From Symbiodinium natans (taxonomy: Eukaryota > Sar > Dinophyceae > Suessiales > Symbiodiniaceae): DNA of 64,000 bases. Below are positions 13,318-24,370 of the stretch, piece by piece. Within the stretch, counting starts at the first letter, position 1. Each line of letters opens with the position of its first letter. The DNA lies in NCBI GenBank assembly GCA_905221605.1, contig CAJNDS010002737.1, positions 224,032 through 288,031 on the forward strand, written 5' to 3'. Under the pieces are notes generated by a model, which was not told where the DNA came from, searched no databases, and worked only from the letters and a program-made list of their open reading frames with translations. Made by a program: the position numbers and the translations under genes.

Positions 13318-15539
13318 TTAAAGGCAGATGAGGCAGTCCTTTACGGGCTTCTGGCACTTGATGCAGACAGAAGGGCAGCCCATGTGGAACCGGTCCGCGT
13401 GGGGCACACAAAGGCCTTTGGCCCCCATCTTCAGCCCGCCCAGCGTCTCCTCTTCTGCAGCCTCCTTCTTGGTGGTCTCCTTGATGTCCTCTTCACAGGA
13501 TTTCTCCCCACAAAAGGGCACCAAGACAAGCTTTCCCTGGTTCAGCTCCGGGCTGAAGTTCTCCCATGCGTCCACGAAGGCCAGGCGTGCGTCTCGCTCG
13601 CCAAGCGCACGGTCATATAGCTGGGAGTGTATGTCCTCCAAAGCTTTCTCCACCGCCTGCTCAAGCTCGCCATCCTTGCACTGTGTCTTGGCGCCATCCG
13701 GGCCATCCGTCCTCTTCGCAAGGACAACGCTCCCACTCTGCAGGTCGCGGACACCAAGCTCGAGGCGAAGAGGCACGCCCTTCATCTCCCAGTGGTTGAA
13801 CTTCCAACCTGGGTTCTTCTCCATCGAGTCATCCACCTTGACCCGAAGGCCCTTCTCTTGCAAGCGCCTGCGGTACTCCTGAAGCTTTGCCACCAAAGAC
13901 TCTCGATCCTGAGGAGGCATGCCTGATCTGAGGCCAAGTGGGACGATGATTACTTGAACGCCTGCCACTTTTGGAGGCAGCACCAAGCCCTGGTCATCCC
14001 CATGCACCATTGTCATCACACCGATGGTACGTTGAGTGAGGCCCCAGGAGTTCTGGTAGGCGTAGCTGAGCTTCTGGCCACTGGGGTCCGAGGGGTCTTG
14101 GAACTTGATGTCGAACATCTCCTGTTTCGAGAAGTGCTGGCCCAGATGGTGCGACGTTGCCCCCTGAATAGCACGCCCAGTGGCCGGGATCAGAGCCTCC
14201 ACCGTAGTGGTATAGTCCGCGCCGGGAAATGTTTCGGCCTTTGTCTTGGTGCCTCGGATCACTGGGATGGCAAGCAGCTCCTCATAGACCCGGGCATAAA
14301 GCTCGAGGATCTCCAGGACCTCCGCTTCAGCGGACTCCTTGTCCGCGTAGGCCGTGTGCCCCTCCTGCCACAAGAACTCGCGTGTGCGCAGGAAGGGCGT
14401 TGTCTGCTTCACCTCCCAACGGACGACTGAGCACCACTGGTTCAACTTGATTGGGAGGTCGCGATGGGACTGCACCCATTTGGAATACGCCGCGTACATG
14501 GCCGTCTCGCTCGTAGGACGGATGGCCACAGGCTCTTCGATGTCCGTGTCGCCGAACTTGGTCACCATGGCCATCTCCGGAGCGAAGTCTTCCAAATGCT
14601 CCTTCTCCCGCTCCAGGTACACCTGTGCACTCGCAAAGAAGGGCTGGCTTGCACGTGCGCAAGACCCGGCTATTACCCGGCTAGTTGCTGCCTACTGCAT
14701 CAGGCCCCTGCCTTGGGGATGAACATGGGGAAGTAACAGTTCTCCACGTCCAACTTCTTAATCTCAGAGTCGAACCAGCTCTGGATCTGCTCCCAGATCT
14801 TGTAAGCCCAAGGCCGCAGAATGAAGCAACCTCTTAACGGGTAATGCTCGATCAACTCCGCCTTCTCCATGACCTGCTCGTACCACCCAGGCACATCCTC
14901 GGCCTTCTTGACATCTACGCCGCCACCCTTCGTTGGGCCCTTGGCAACCTTCTCCGGTTTCTCCGCCTTCTCTGCCGCCGTGTAGCCATGGCCCTTGCTG
15001 CCATTGCCGCCGTTGCCGCCGTTGCTGCCATTGCCGGCCAGTGAAAGATGTGGAAGAACCTTTTTCGACTGCCAGTGCCCGGTCTCTCGTAGCAACCCCT
15101 CCACAACAGAGAGCGGCACGTCGGCAACGTAGCCAGGCTCCGCACCCGTCTCGCTGGTGCCAATGCGCCACGTGTCAAGTGAAAGGAGCTTCTCGTCCAC
15201 ACACCAGTCGATGCCGTCCCCGTCGTACAGCAAGCTCAGCGCCGTGACGCATCCCTTCTTCGAGCCTAGCTTGCTTTCGCAATCCTGGCAGTGGCGGGCT
15301 TCCTTGTAGCCCAGAATGTGGCCCAAGCCTTTGATGTCCACTGCGGAGTCCTGGCTGACGGTTACCAAGCACTTCTCTTTGCCCTTCTTGTCGCGCACAA
15401 AGAAGTTGTGAGTGCTGTGACCGATGAATCGGCCCCTGTCATCCATCTTCCCGACGGGGTCCAGCACGATGCTCACAGCCTTGGCAGCGAGCTTCGACAC
15501 CACCAGTTCGTCCTTGAAGCCGTGGCGAAGAGACGCCAT
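13318..15539 (-). CDS. prolyl-tRNA synthetase with N-terminal editing domain, copy A
   Basis: Cytosolic-type class II ProRS, which charges tRNA-Pro with proline. Two exons, 15539-14706 and 14622-13318, separated by an 83-nt GC-AG intron (14623-14705); joined they give 712 residues. Residues 1-160 form the ProX/INS-like editing domain, and 165-210 a Gly/Asn- then Lys-rich linker. The catalytic core starts near 215, with GCFILRPWAYKIWE (motif 1 region), RPTSET (313-318), LRTREFLWQEGH (motif 2 loop), TSHHLGQ (proline pocket) and GLTQRTIGVMTMVHGD (motif 3 region). An anticodon-binding domain follows from about 500. The Cys-rich C-terminus recalls the zinc-binding tail of eukaryotic/archaeal-type ProRS, but it ends in CLICL instead of the usual terminal tyrosine. 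The editing-plus-synthetase order matches apicomplexan ProRS. The ATG at 15539 is chosen because homology begins there and a pyrimidine-rich AG lies 21 nt upstream. Confidence 0.95.
14623..14705 (-). other. GC-AG intron in prolyl-tRNA synthetase copy A
   Basis: The upstream frame runs into a stop directly after ...FIPKAG and the downstream frame resumes at VYLEREKEHL. The ProRS family is continuous across this point. The only phase-correct junction uses a GC donor at 14705 and a CAG acceptor ending at 14623. Length 83 nt. The identical intron of copy B is 21177-21259. Confidence 0.85.
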
Positions 15540-15590
15540 GAGCACCAGAACACCGAATGCTGCGAGGAAGGAGTCAGGGGGGGAGACTCT
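15540..15590 (-). promoter_or_regulatory. putative spliced-leader acceptor upstream of ProRS copy A
   Basis: On the minus strand, 15590-15560 reads as a C/T-rich tract with a CTGAC branch-like motif and ends in GCAG at 15560, about 20 nt before the ATG. In dinoflagellates mRNAs receive a trans-spliced leader at such sites. The same sequence precedes copy B (22094-22144). Inference only; no leader sequence is encoded here. Confidence 0.45.
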
Positions 15591-15613
15591 CCAGATCTGG
15601 CACACCGACGGCC

Positions 15614-16095
15614 GACAACACAGCAACTACTGACTCAAGCATGCATCTGTCCGCTCAGGATCAGCTCTCCGAATGCATCATGGACTGCGCAAAGCTTGCG
15701 ACGCTGGTCAAGCCAGAACCGACAAAAACTCTTCACATGACAGGACTGCATCTGTGACATCGCATCAGGCCTCTTCTCCACGTGCCACACGTGCTACGTG
15801 CTCTTGTGTCCAAAAACTGCCTACAAAACCAACCGCTGACTGGGCCACTTCCTTCCTTGATGGTCAAGAGCAGCACCTAGCAATATCATATTTCGGTTAG
15901 CGGTTAGCTGTTAGCGCTGCCGCTCCGTCCGTGCAAGGACGTCCGCAACCCAGTCAAGCGCAACGGCTGCGGTGCGCAAGCGGCCAGAAATCAGCAGGTG
16001 TGTCACAGACTATCTCTTCAAGCTAGCACTACATCACTACGTGGCATTTTGCCTATTGTTGCCTCAATCCCAAAGTCCACGCATGACTCGGATGA
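15614..16095. other. intergenic spacer
   Basis: Sequence between the right breakpoint of duplication copy A and the end of the dioxygenase gene. No reading frame of interest seen. Confidence 0.6.
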
Positions 16096-17343
16096 CTATT
16101 CACATGACTCACGCCGATTCAGATAAAGCTTGATCTGCGTTCGAGTCTGCGCACAATTGCTCTGCAGGTGACTTGCGTGAACTTCTGAGAGTTGTCTGGG
16201 GCCTTGGGATGTTTTCGGCACTTTTGGAGTCTGGAAGCGGTTGATTTGTGGCAAGCGCTTGCCAGGTTCATTCTTCAGAAGATCTTGTTGCGCCTGCGAC
16301 CAGCTAGCAGCGTATTGCTTGTGGGTCACTGTGGACACGTTGAAGCTGGGGAACCAGGGTCTGGCAGATGCCTGGCCCGCAGCACAGTAGCGACTGTCCA
16401 TGGAGATCCTGCACCTCCCGGATACATTCGGCAGAGAGCAGTGCATGAGTAAAGGATCGAGCAAGACCAGGTCACCAGCATTAACGGTCAAGGTCTCCAC
16501 CTTCATGCCGTACTTCTCCGTCAAGCCCTGGACCACGGATAGAGGAATCGAGCACTCATCGGGGTGTTCAGGTTCTGGAATGTGGTTTTGCAACTCCAGT
16601 GTGTGAGATCCTGGGAGGACCTGCAGGGGGCCCATTTCTATGTTCACATCCACAAGAGACGTCCAACAGGTAAAGACCTCCACAGCATCTGCCCCAGGAT
16701 GGTAGGAGAAGCGGTCTTGATGCCAGCCAGTCGTACCTGTGCTCGCATGGAGGGGCCGACTTGTCCAGAGCAAATTAACGGGAGGCTTCATTCGAAATTG
16801 TTGAATGGGGACAGTGTCGATTTCACTGATGTCATCCATGCCCAAGGCGTGCCGGACGCAATCCAACAGCGCAGCGTCAGTCAGGATATCAAAGACCGGC
16901 AGGGAAGTGTTCATGACCATCTGCTGTGCAATGGAATCCACGTTTGGGGGCAGGGTGATGTTGTAGACGTCATCCATATCCGTGCTGTCAACGCGTGTGT
17001 GAAGATCCAACAGGACTTTGTTGAGCTTCACGTACTCCGTCGAATCCCCTTCACCATCAGACTCGTTCAAGTCCGCAGCTTTCAGGGCCATCATTCCACC
17101 CACCTCGTTCCTTTCCCAAAGGCGCCGCCTCCATGTCAAGTCATGGCTTTTGAAGAACTCCCGGACTTCCTTCAGCGCCGCATTGATCTTTTTCTGCGCC
17201 AAGACTCCTCTTACAACCACAAACCCATGAACATTGAGCTGCTCGCGAAGGTTGGGTTTCCACGACATGAAGTGTCTCGCCGTGCCCTTCATGCACGCCG
17301 CTTGCAGATGGCACCACGCCCTCAGCGCACTTGCCGATGTCAT
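16096..17343 (-). CDS. phytanoyl-CoA dioxygenase (PhyH) family oxygenase
   Basis: 415-residue intronless frame of the Fe(II)/2-oxoglutarate-dependent PhyH family. The iron-binding triad is visible: His208 and Asp210 in GWHQDRFSYHPG and His301 in LLMHCSLPN, with the 2-oxoglutarate-binding arginine in SGRCRISMDSRY (Arg310 or Arg312). Between them are the family's GPLQVLPGSH and AGDLVLLDPLLMH strands. The N-terminal GFVVVRGVL is the usual first strand of the fold. Family members hydroxylate acyl-CoAs or varied small substrates, and the substrate here cannot be told. The first 25 residues are Ala/Arg/His-rich with few acids and could be a targeting peptide, although Met18 or Met26 are alternative starts. 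The 45-residue C-terminal tail is not conserved family sequence. It sits between the two synthetase duplicates on the same strand, and I see no second copy in the window. Confidence 0.9.
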   Translation of the reverse strand: MTSASALRAWCHLQAACMKGTARHFMSWKPNLREQLNVHGFVVVRGVLAQKKINAALKEVREFFKSHDLTWRRRLWERNEVGGMMALKAADLNESDGEGDSTEYVKLNKVLLDLHTRVDSTDMDDVYNITLPPNVDSIAQQMVMNTSLPVFDILTDAALLDCVRHALGMDDISEIDTVPIQQFRMKPPVNLLWTSRPLHASTGTTGWHQDRFSYHPGADAVEVFTCWTSLVDVNIEMGPLQVLPGSHTLELQNHIPEPEHPDECSIPLSVVQGLTEKYGMKVETLTVNAGDLVLLDPLLMHCSLPNVSGRCRISMDSRYCAAGQASARPWFPSFNVSTVTHKQYAASWSQAQQDLLKNEPGKRLPQINRFQTPKVPKTSQGPRQLSEVHASHLQSNCAQTRTQIKLYLNRRESCE

Positions 17344-19220
17344 GAAGAGAAGGGCAGTGCAATGAAGCCACCTACCCTTTCAAGTCTCACTTAGGTCTCG
17401 TATCCGTTTGAGGCTGTTGAAACCAAGCGGAAGCAATGAGCATTCACGAAATGAACCCTCAAGCTCATGAAGACTACGAACGCACTCTCGCCACAGCCGG
17501 GTTATACGAGTACATGCAACACAATGCGCAACGTCGGCATGGAGGATCTGGGAGCCGCGCCGACACAGTGGCAAACTTCGGCCTTTCCATGCAAACTACA
17601 CCGTCGAAGACCCCAAGCAGTTGAAGCAACATATCAAAGGAATATCGAAGGCCTCTTCGTTTAGCTAGAACTTTTCACTCCTTCTGAGCTACACTCAGCT
17701 AGACTTAGGCTCACGCAGGTGGTCAAGCCCACACCAACCCAACACCAGGAGACACCCGGGCACTGCATCACCCAGACAAAGGAGACAGGGCAGCCAGAGG
17801 GAGACAGCAGAAGAGACATGCTAACTGTTGCACACGCACAACAACTGCAAGAGGTGCAGAGGAAGCCCACCAACACCAACAAGAGGAGAACAACACCACA
17901 TTACCAACATTAGCAGGGAGGACATGTGAATGTACCTGATGCAGCCCCAGTCAAACTATCTGTTCACAGCTGACGGTGCATTACAAAAACCACCCAGCAG
18001 CGCCGTCCGGGTACCCCTGCGTCTGCACTTTGGATGATCCCGATGACATGTCTGTGCTAGCACTCACTCATGACACAAAGCCTACTGCAGATGATCCCGA
18101 TGAATGAGTATCTCAGTCAGCAGAGCTCAGTCAATCCCGGATGCCCGGATCTTCTGGGATCTGGCCCCGTGACGGGACAACACGCCAGAACCATACACAC
18201 GTTGATTTGTATTGGTCTGTTGGGACGGACAGGTGACAGACCATCATCCTGACAGACCGGGCAATGAAGGTGAAACATAATTTGGTTCCAAAGGCACGCC
18301 AGACACCAGGAATAGCATACCTGCAAAACAGAATGAAGATGATGCGTAAGGGTGCGGGTCTTGGCCTTTGCTGTGCCAGACACCGGGAATGACACAGCAC
18401 GAAAATGAGATGAACGTGAAAATGAAATGATGCTCCCCAAGCTATCCTCGCGAGGATCCATGGGCAAGCACGCAGGTACGTTTGCCTGGGGAGGGTGGGG
18501 GAGCTTCGTTGGACAGGGCTCCCCACCCTCCCCCCCTGTCCCCAAGTGGGTGTGAACCCATGCTTGTATGTACAACAAGTTGCACACACACACACACACA
18601 CACACACAGACCTCTGAAAACTCCAGCGCTCCCCGCCCACACAAGCATCTGAAAATATCGAACGGCAGTTGGCCTGCAGTATGTTTGGGCAAAGAAACTA
18701 TGTTCGCTTTGGACACAGCATGTCGTCCAGAGATCTCCGCGGGGTGACCCGACGGATCCGGGGTTTCGTTGCATCTCGAAGCTAGGGCTTTGGACATTGT
18801 GCTACTTCATTTTGGCCCCCAGAAGAATGCCACAGACCGCTTACGTCTGTGAACCTGGCACAGGCTTAGCCTAAGGGAAACGCGCTGGTCACAAACTAGG
18901 CCGGTTCAATTCACTGCAAGGCCATTTGCAGCTGCGTGCAACACATCCGAAACTCGACAATCAGGAGGCACCCGGAACCCAGGTACACCCAAAAAGCTGC
19001 AAGTGCAAATGGCAAGCACATGAGACACCGCGTCACGCAGCCTTCGAAACCAGAAGCCAGAGTCAGCCCCAGCCACATAACATAGCGACAGCCTTGCTGG
19101 AAGGCTCAGTGCTGATAGCTTTCTAATTGGGGCCTCTATGGCTTGCAGTTGCACCAAAACGTGCTGCGAATGGCACAATGTGGGCTGCCTGACTGGAGCT
19201 GGGCAGGTCTGCTTGCCGTC
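17344..19220. other. intergenic region between PhyH and the second duplication copy
   Basis: No recognised gene. Contains a (CA)13 run at 18583-18608 and an imperfect GGGGAGGGTGGGG/CCCCACCCTCCCC inverted pair near 18487-18537 that could form a hairpin. Frames on both strands are short and unrecognised. Confidence 0.5.
18583..18608. repeat. (CA)n microsatellite
   Basis: Perfect dinucleotide run of 13 units. Confidence 0.95.
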
Positions 19221-22167
19221 CACTCACCACCTGAGCAGTAAGCACGCGAGAACGGTGGACAACCCCCGACTCCTCATGGAACGCGACGTACCCCCCGGTA
19301 GGACGGAAGCTCTTCGGCCCTACCTTGCTTCTCTTTTCTTGTTGATAAGCAGCAAACTCTTTCTTCTGCAAGTGCTTCGTTCGTCGGATTCAAAAAGAAA
19401 TCGCCACAAGACCAGAGTAGAGGCAGAGTCCACTCGTCCATGTGATCCAGGCCTGCAGCCCACTCCGACAGAATAGCAATCTTTTGGCTAACTTCGCACG
19501 CTTCCACACGGCTGACAACCCGCAAGACTGCCAAAATCTGACGGTGGACAACAACGCCCAAATCACTGCGCAACGGCTGCGGTGCGCTTGAACAATCGGA
19601 TCGGAGCCCGTGCCACTGCCCAACTGCAATCCCCGATGTCAAAACCACACGCAGCAAAAACCTTCAACACGCTATGCTGTTGCCCTGACTAAGCCTCATC
19701 AACACACATCCTGCATCCTGGCAGTGGCTCTCAAGAAATGCGCACTACTAGGCGGCACCAGGAAGAAAACTGGCAAGAGGCGCGTGGGTGGCTCAGTAGC
19801 TGCGCCCAAACAGCGTCCTTCGCAGGTCCTCGCAAGCAGATCAAGGGGCGGTGCAACATAAAGTACATCGCTTAAAGGCAGATGAGGCAGTCCTTTACGG
19901 GCTTCTGGCACTTGATGCAGACAGAAGGGCAGCCCATGTGGAACCGGTCCGCGTGGGGCACACAAAGGCCTTTGGCCCCCATCTTCAGCCCGCCCAGCGT
20001 CTCCTCTTCTGCAGCCTCCTTCTTGGTGGTCTCCTTGATGTCCTCTTCACAGGATTTCTCCCCACAAAAGGGCACCAAGACAAGCTTTCCCTGGTTCAGC
20101 TCCGGGCTGAAGTTCTCCCATGCGTCCACGAAGGCCAGGCGTGCGTCTCGCTCGCCAAGCGCACGGTCATATAGCTGGGAGTGTATGTCCTCCAAAGCTT
20201 TCTCCACCGCCTGCTCAAGCTCGCCATCCTTGCACTGTGTCTTGGCGCCATCCGGGCCATCCGTCCTCTTCGCAAGGACAACGCTCCCACTCTGCAGGTC
20301 GCGGACACCAAGCTCGAGGCGAAGAGGCACGCCCTTCATCTCCCAGTGGTTGAACTTCCAACCTGGGTTCTTCTCCATCGAGTCATCCACCTTGACCCGA
20401 AGGCCCTTCTCTTGCAAGCGCCTGCGGTACTCCTGAAGCTTTGCCACCAAAGACTCTCGATCCTGAGGAGGCATGCCTGATCTGAGGCCAAGTGGGACGA
20501 TGATTACTTGAACGCCTGCCACTTTTGGAGGCAGCACCAAGCCCTGGTCATCCCCATGCACCATTGTCATCACACCGATGGTACGTTGAGTGAGGCCCCA
20601 GGAGTTCTGGTAGGCGTAGCTGAGCTTCTGGCCACTGGGGTCCGAGGGGTCTTGGAACTTGATGTCGAACATCTCCTGTTTCGAGAAGTGCTGGCCCAGA
20701 TGGTGCGACGTTGCCCCCTGAATAGCACGCCCAGTGGCCGGGATCAGAGCCTCCACCGTAGTGGTATAGTCCGCGCCGGGAAATGTTTCGGCCTTTGTCT
20801 TGGTGCCTCGGATCACTGGGATGGCAAGCAGCTCCTCATAGACCCGGGCATAAAGCTCGAGGATCTCCAGGACCTCCGCTTCAGCGGACTCCTTGTCCGC
20901 GTAGGCCGTGTGCCCCTCCTGCCACAAGAACTCGCGTGTGCGCAGGAAGGGCGTTGTCTGCTTCACCTCCCAACGGACGACTGAGCACCACTGGTTCAAC
21001 TTGATTGGGAGGTCGCGATGGGACTGCACCCATTTGGAATACGCCGCGTACATGGCCGTCTCGCTCGTAGGACGGATGGCCACAGGCTCTTCGATGTCCG
21101 TGTCGCCGAACTTGGTCACCATGGCCATCTCCGGAGCGAAGTCTTCCAAATGCTCCTTCTCCCGCTCCAGGTACACCTGTGCACTCGCAAAGAAGGGCTG
21201 GCTTGCACGTGCGCAAGACCCGGCTATTACCCGGCTAGTTGCTGCCTACTGCATCAGGCCCCTGCCTTGGGGATGAACATGGGGAAGTAACAGTTCTCCA
21301 CGTCCAACTTCTTAATCTCAGAGTCGAACCAGCTCTGGATCTGCTCCCAGATCTTGTAAGCCCAAGGCCGCAGAATGAAGCAACCTCTTAACGGGTAATG
21401 CTCGATCAACTCCGCCTTCTCCATGACCTGCTCGTACCACCCAGGCACATCCTCGGCCTTCTTGACATCTACGCCGCCACCCTTCGTTGGGCCCTTGGCA
21501 ACCTTCTCCGGTTTCTCCGCCTTCTCTGCCGCCGTGTAGCCATGGCCCTTGCTGCCATTGCCGCCGTTGCCGCCGTTGCTGCCATTGCCGGCCAGTGAAA
21601 GATGTGGAAGAACCTTTTTCGACTGCCAGTGCCCGGTCTCTCGTAGCAACCCCTCCACAACAGAGAGCGGCACGTCGGCAACGTAGCCAGGCTCCGCACC
21701 CGTCTCGCTGGTGCCAATGCGCCACGTGTCAAGTGAAAGGAGCTTCTCGTCCACACACCAGTCGATGCCGTCCCCGTCGTACAGCAAGCTCAGCGCCGTG
21801 ACGCATCCCTTCTTCGAGCCTAGCTTGCTTTCGCAATCCTGGCAGTGGCGGGCTTCCTTGTAGCCCAGAATGTGGCCCAAGCCTTTGATGTCCACTGCGG
21901 AGTCCTGGCTGACGGTTACCAAGCACTTCTCTTTGCCCTTCTTGTCGCGCACAAAGAAGTTGTGAGTGCTGTGACCGATGAATCGGCCCCTGTCATCCAT
22001 CTTCCCGACAGGGTCCAGCACGATGCTCACAGCCTTGGCAGCGAGCTTCGACACCACCAGTTCGTCCTTGAAGTCGTGGCGAAGAGACGCCATGAGCACC
22101 AGAACACCGAATGCTGCGAGGAAGGAGTCAGGGGGGGAGACTCTCCAGATCTGGCGCACCGACGGCC
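19221..22167. repeat. segmental duplication, copy B
   Basis: Partner of 12658-15613 in the same orientation, 3.6 kb to the right of copy A, with the PhyH gene in the intervening unique sequence. It lacks a 10-nt piece found near 12950 in copy A. Beyond 22167 the two flanks are unrelated. Confidence 0.95.
19872..22093 (-). CDS. prolyl-tRNA synthetase with N-terminal editing domain, copy B
   Basis: Same two-exon structure as copy A: exons 22093-21260 and 21176-19872 with an 83-nt GC-AG intron (21177-21259), 712 residues. The protein differs from copy A at one position that I can see, Gly7 to Asp (base 22074), plus one silent change (22010). The second exon's 434 residues are identical. All catalytic and editing-domain motifs described for copy A are intact, so both copies look functional. 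The near identity suggests either a very recent duplication or homogenisation by gene conversion; dinoflagellates often carry such tandem gene families. The pyrimidine-rich AG upstream of the ATG is also duplicated. Confidence 0.95.
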
Positions 22168-24334
22168 GTCTATTCTATTCAGGCACCTGCACTTTCCCAG
22201 CCGGCTGCTACCGCTGCTGAGCGTAGGACGCGGCCACCGAAGCTTGGCCAAAGGCCAGCCCTGTGCGAATTGCCTGAAGGATTCTCACAGATTCCTGCAG
22301 CCAATGGATCAAAAAGAAAAATGCAGTATGGAAGCTTGGGGGCCGACTCTCTTCTCCGGTCCTTTGTTTGCCCCTGTGCGTACCAGGACAGAAACTGGAA
22401 ACACCGAGTTCAATCCGGGAGCGAAAGACAAGTTCCCTGCTGAAGTGCCACGAGGAGAACGGCGAAGGTGAAGTCCTTAAGTCCCGCCCTCAAGGTTCTT
22501 ATGGAGGTGACTCTCAACTCCACCCTCCGCACAGTGTTCGTCCTTCACAAGATATCCATCTCGGACATGGTGCACAAAGTCACCTGGCACGGCGGCCGCT
22601 GGATGCTCAGGACGTGCCACATGGGCTGGCTGAGGAGCTACTCCATCACTTGAGGAGGAAAAGTCCTTGCCTCTGCACGCATGGGGCACGAGTACACGAG
22701 GTCAAGAAAGGAAGGCTGGAAGGGGCTGAGCAACCGTGTAGCAGAGCGATGCGCTTCACTGTTGCGCATGCGTTGGCAAAAGAGGCACATTCGGAGTGGA
22801 GAAAGACACTCCTAGACGCAGAAACTGCATTCCCTCTCGCCACAAACGCTTTTCGAGCTCGTCCAGCCATGATGCAATCACCTGACACGTCTGGCGGTAT
22901 CGTGGCGGAAAAGGACTTCGATGAACTCCCACTTGTTCTTTGCCCAGTCAGGCTCGCAGGCGCTCAAACGAAGTACTTGCAGCAAGCAGCCACGAAGCCA
23001 TTTACTCTTGTTGGATGGAGGCAGAATGAGGCATCTTGGGGCATTGCCAACATGGGCTGAGGCTTCGTGGCAGCCAAGCGATGACAAGGCTGAAGGGTGT
23101 CATGCCTAGCCAGGTCACCGCTTGGCCATCACAGAGCAACGCCAGCAGGATCTTTTTTCGAAAAACAACTGAAGGTCTTAAGCTCCATGTCGAATGGCAG
23201 TGCTTGAAAGATCGTGCTTGAAGTCGAGGTGAGGCATGGCGAATGTGTCCTTCTTGAAAAAGGCTGCTCCCTTGATATCGTTAGTTTGTAACCTTTCGCA
23301 AGGCTACGCTGCAGCCTTGATCAAGATAACGACGAGGAACTGCAGGCAGCTTTGCTGCGCAGTACGGGGGATCTGCGGCGATGCTCGCATCAATCATCCC
23401 ACCTTGGTGTCATTCCACGTGCTCTCGAGTTGTCAAGGAGCTGAGATGAGAATCTATGAGAATCTCAAAAACTCGTGCATGACGGTCCCAAGCAGCGAGG
23501 CATACTGAGGTGCGAGCCTGAGTGCATTTGCAACATTGACGGAGAGGCCTCTAAACTGTGTGGCCTTGATCTTAGACACCTCCAGAGCTGTGTCTGAATG
23601 TTTGCTCAAAAACGTTGCTGTCATTCGCGAACGGCTTTTGCCATGCCGCGCCTCTGCCGCCCTCCGAACTCCAAGTTCTGCTCCGGCTTTGCAGAGACTG
23701 GCAAACTGCGCGTCCGTCTGGCAAGAAGGGCGGAGCTGGGTGTCGTAAGGTGTCGTGAGCTTTGTCGCTTGCAGCATTCGCGGAGGCTAATGACGGCCGA
23801 TGACCAGCAACGCTCTAAAGCACAAGGAAATACAAGGAAGCACTTGGAAACACGAGTCTGTGATTGTGTGCGATACTCCAGTGTGGGCAGCATCATTCAC
23901 ACAGCGAGGAAAGAAGTTCTGCCACAAAACAAAGTCAGGAGACATTGAGGCGGCTTTCGCGCGATTGACGAGCCTGACAGCTGACAGCGCTTCCTGCTGA
24001 TGAACTTGGGAGTTCTGCTGCAGGTGATGTTCGGGGTAGTCTCGACAGGGACTTTCATTCTGGGTCTACCAACACACAAAGATAGCCAGAGCCTCAGCTT
24101 CGAGATCATGGTGGTTGGTCAAAGACTTGACGCCTTTGCCGGCCTTCTCCCTGCGCTGCAAGCGGTTCAGTCGGCACCAGGGCTGTAGGGAGACATTAAA
24201 AAGCAAGGAAGCCCGACATAGTCCGACCTTGCTTTTTGCACATGCTCCGTTGGCCGCCGAGGCGTTCGGTTCTCATCCTGCACTGCATGCGCTGTGGCAG
24301 CTAAGAGATGCTCGAAGTCGGCACATGTGAGGCA

Positions 24335-24336
<2 letters not shown>

Positions 24337-24368
<32 letters not shown>
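24337..24368. repeat. (CA)n microsatellite
   Basis: About 16 CA units; the Cys/Val-rich frames on the minus strand are its translation. Confidence 0.95.

Positions 24369-24370
<2 letters not shown>

Larger units (their letters stand above)
12658..15613. repeat. segmental duplication, copy A
   Basis: Direct repeat of 19221-22167 (offset 6554 nt through the synthetase gene, 6563 at the left edge because of a 10-nt insertion and a 1-nt deletion). It contains the whole synthetase coding region, its intron, about 75 nt upstream of the ATG and about 660 nt downstream. The left 300 nt carries about a dozen substitutions, whereas the synthetase part shows only two that I found in the coding region (15456/22010 and 15520/22074). 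Sequence diverges completely beyond both ends. Confidence 0.95.

Noticed and set aside
13328-13882. 184-codon plus-strand frame opposite prolyl-tRNA synthetase (also at 19882)
   Set aside because: Antisense shadow of the GC-rich synthetase exon; other frames opposite ProRS and PhyH are the same.
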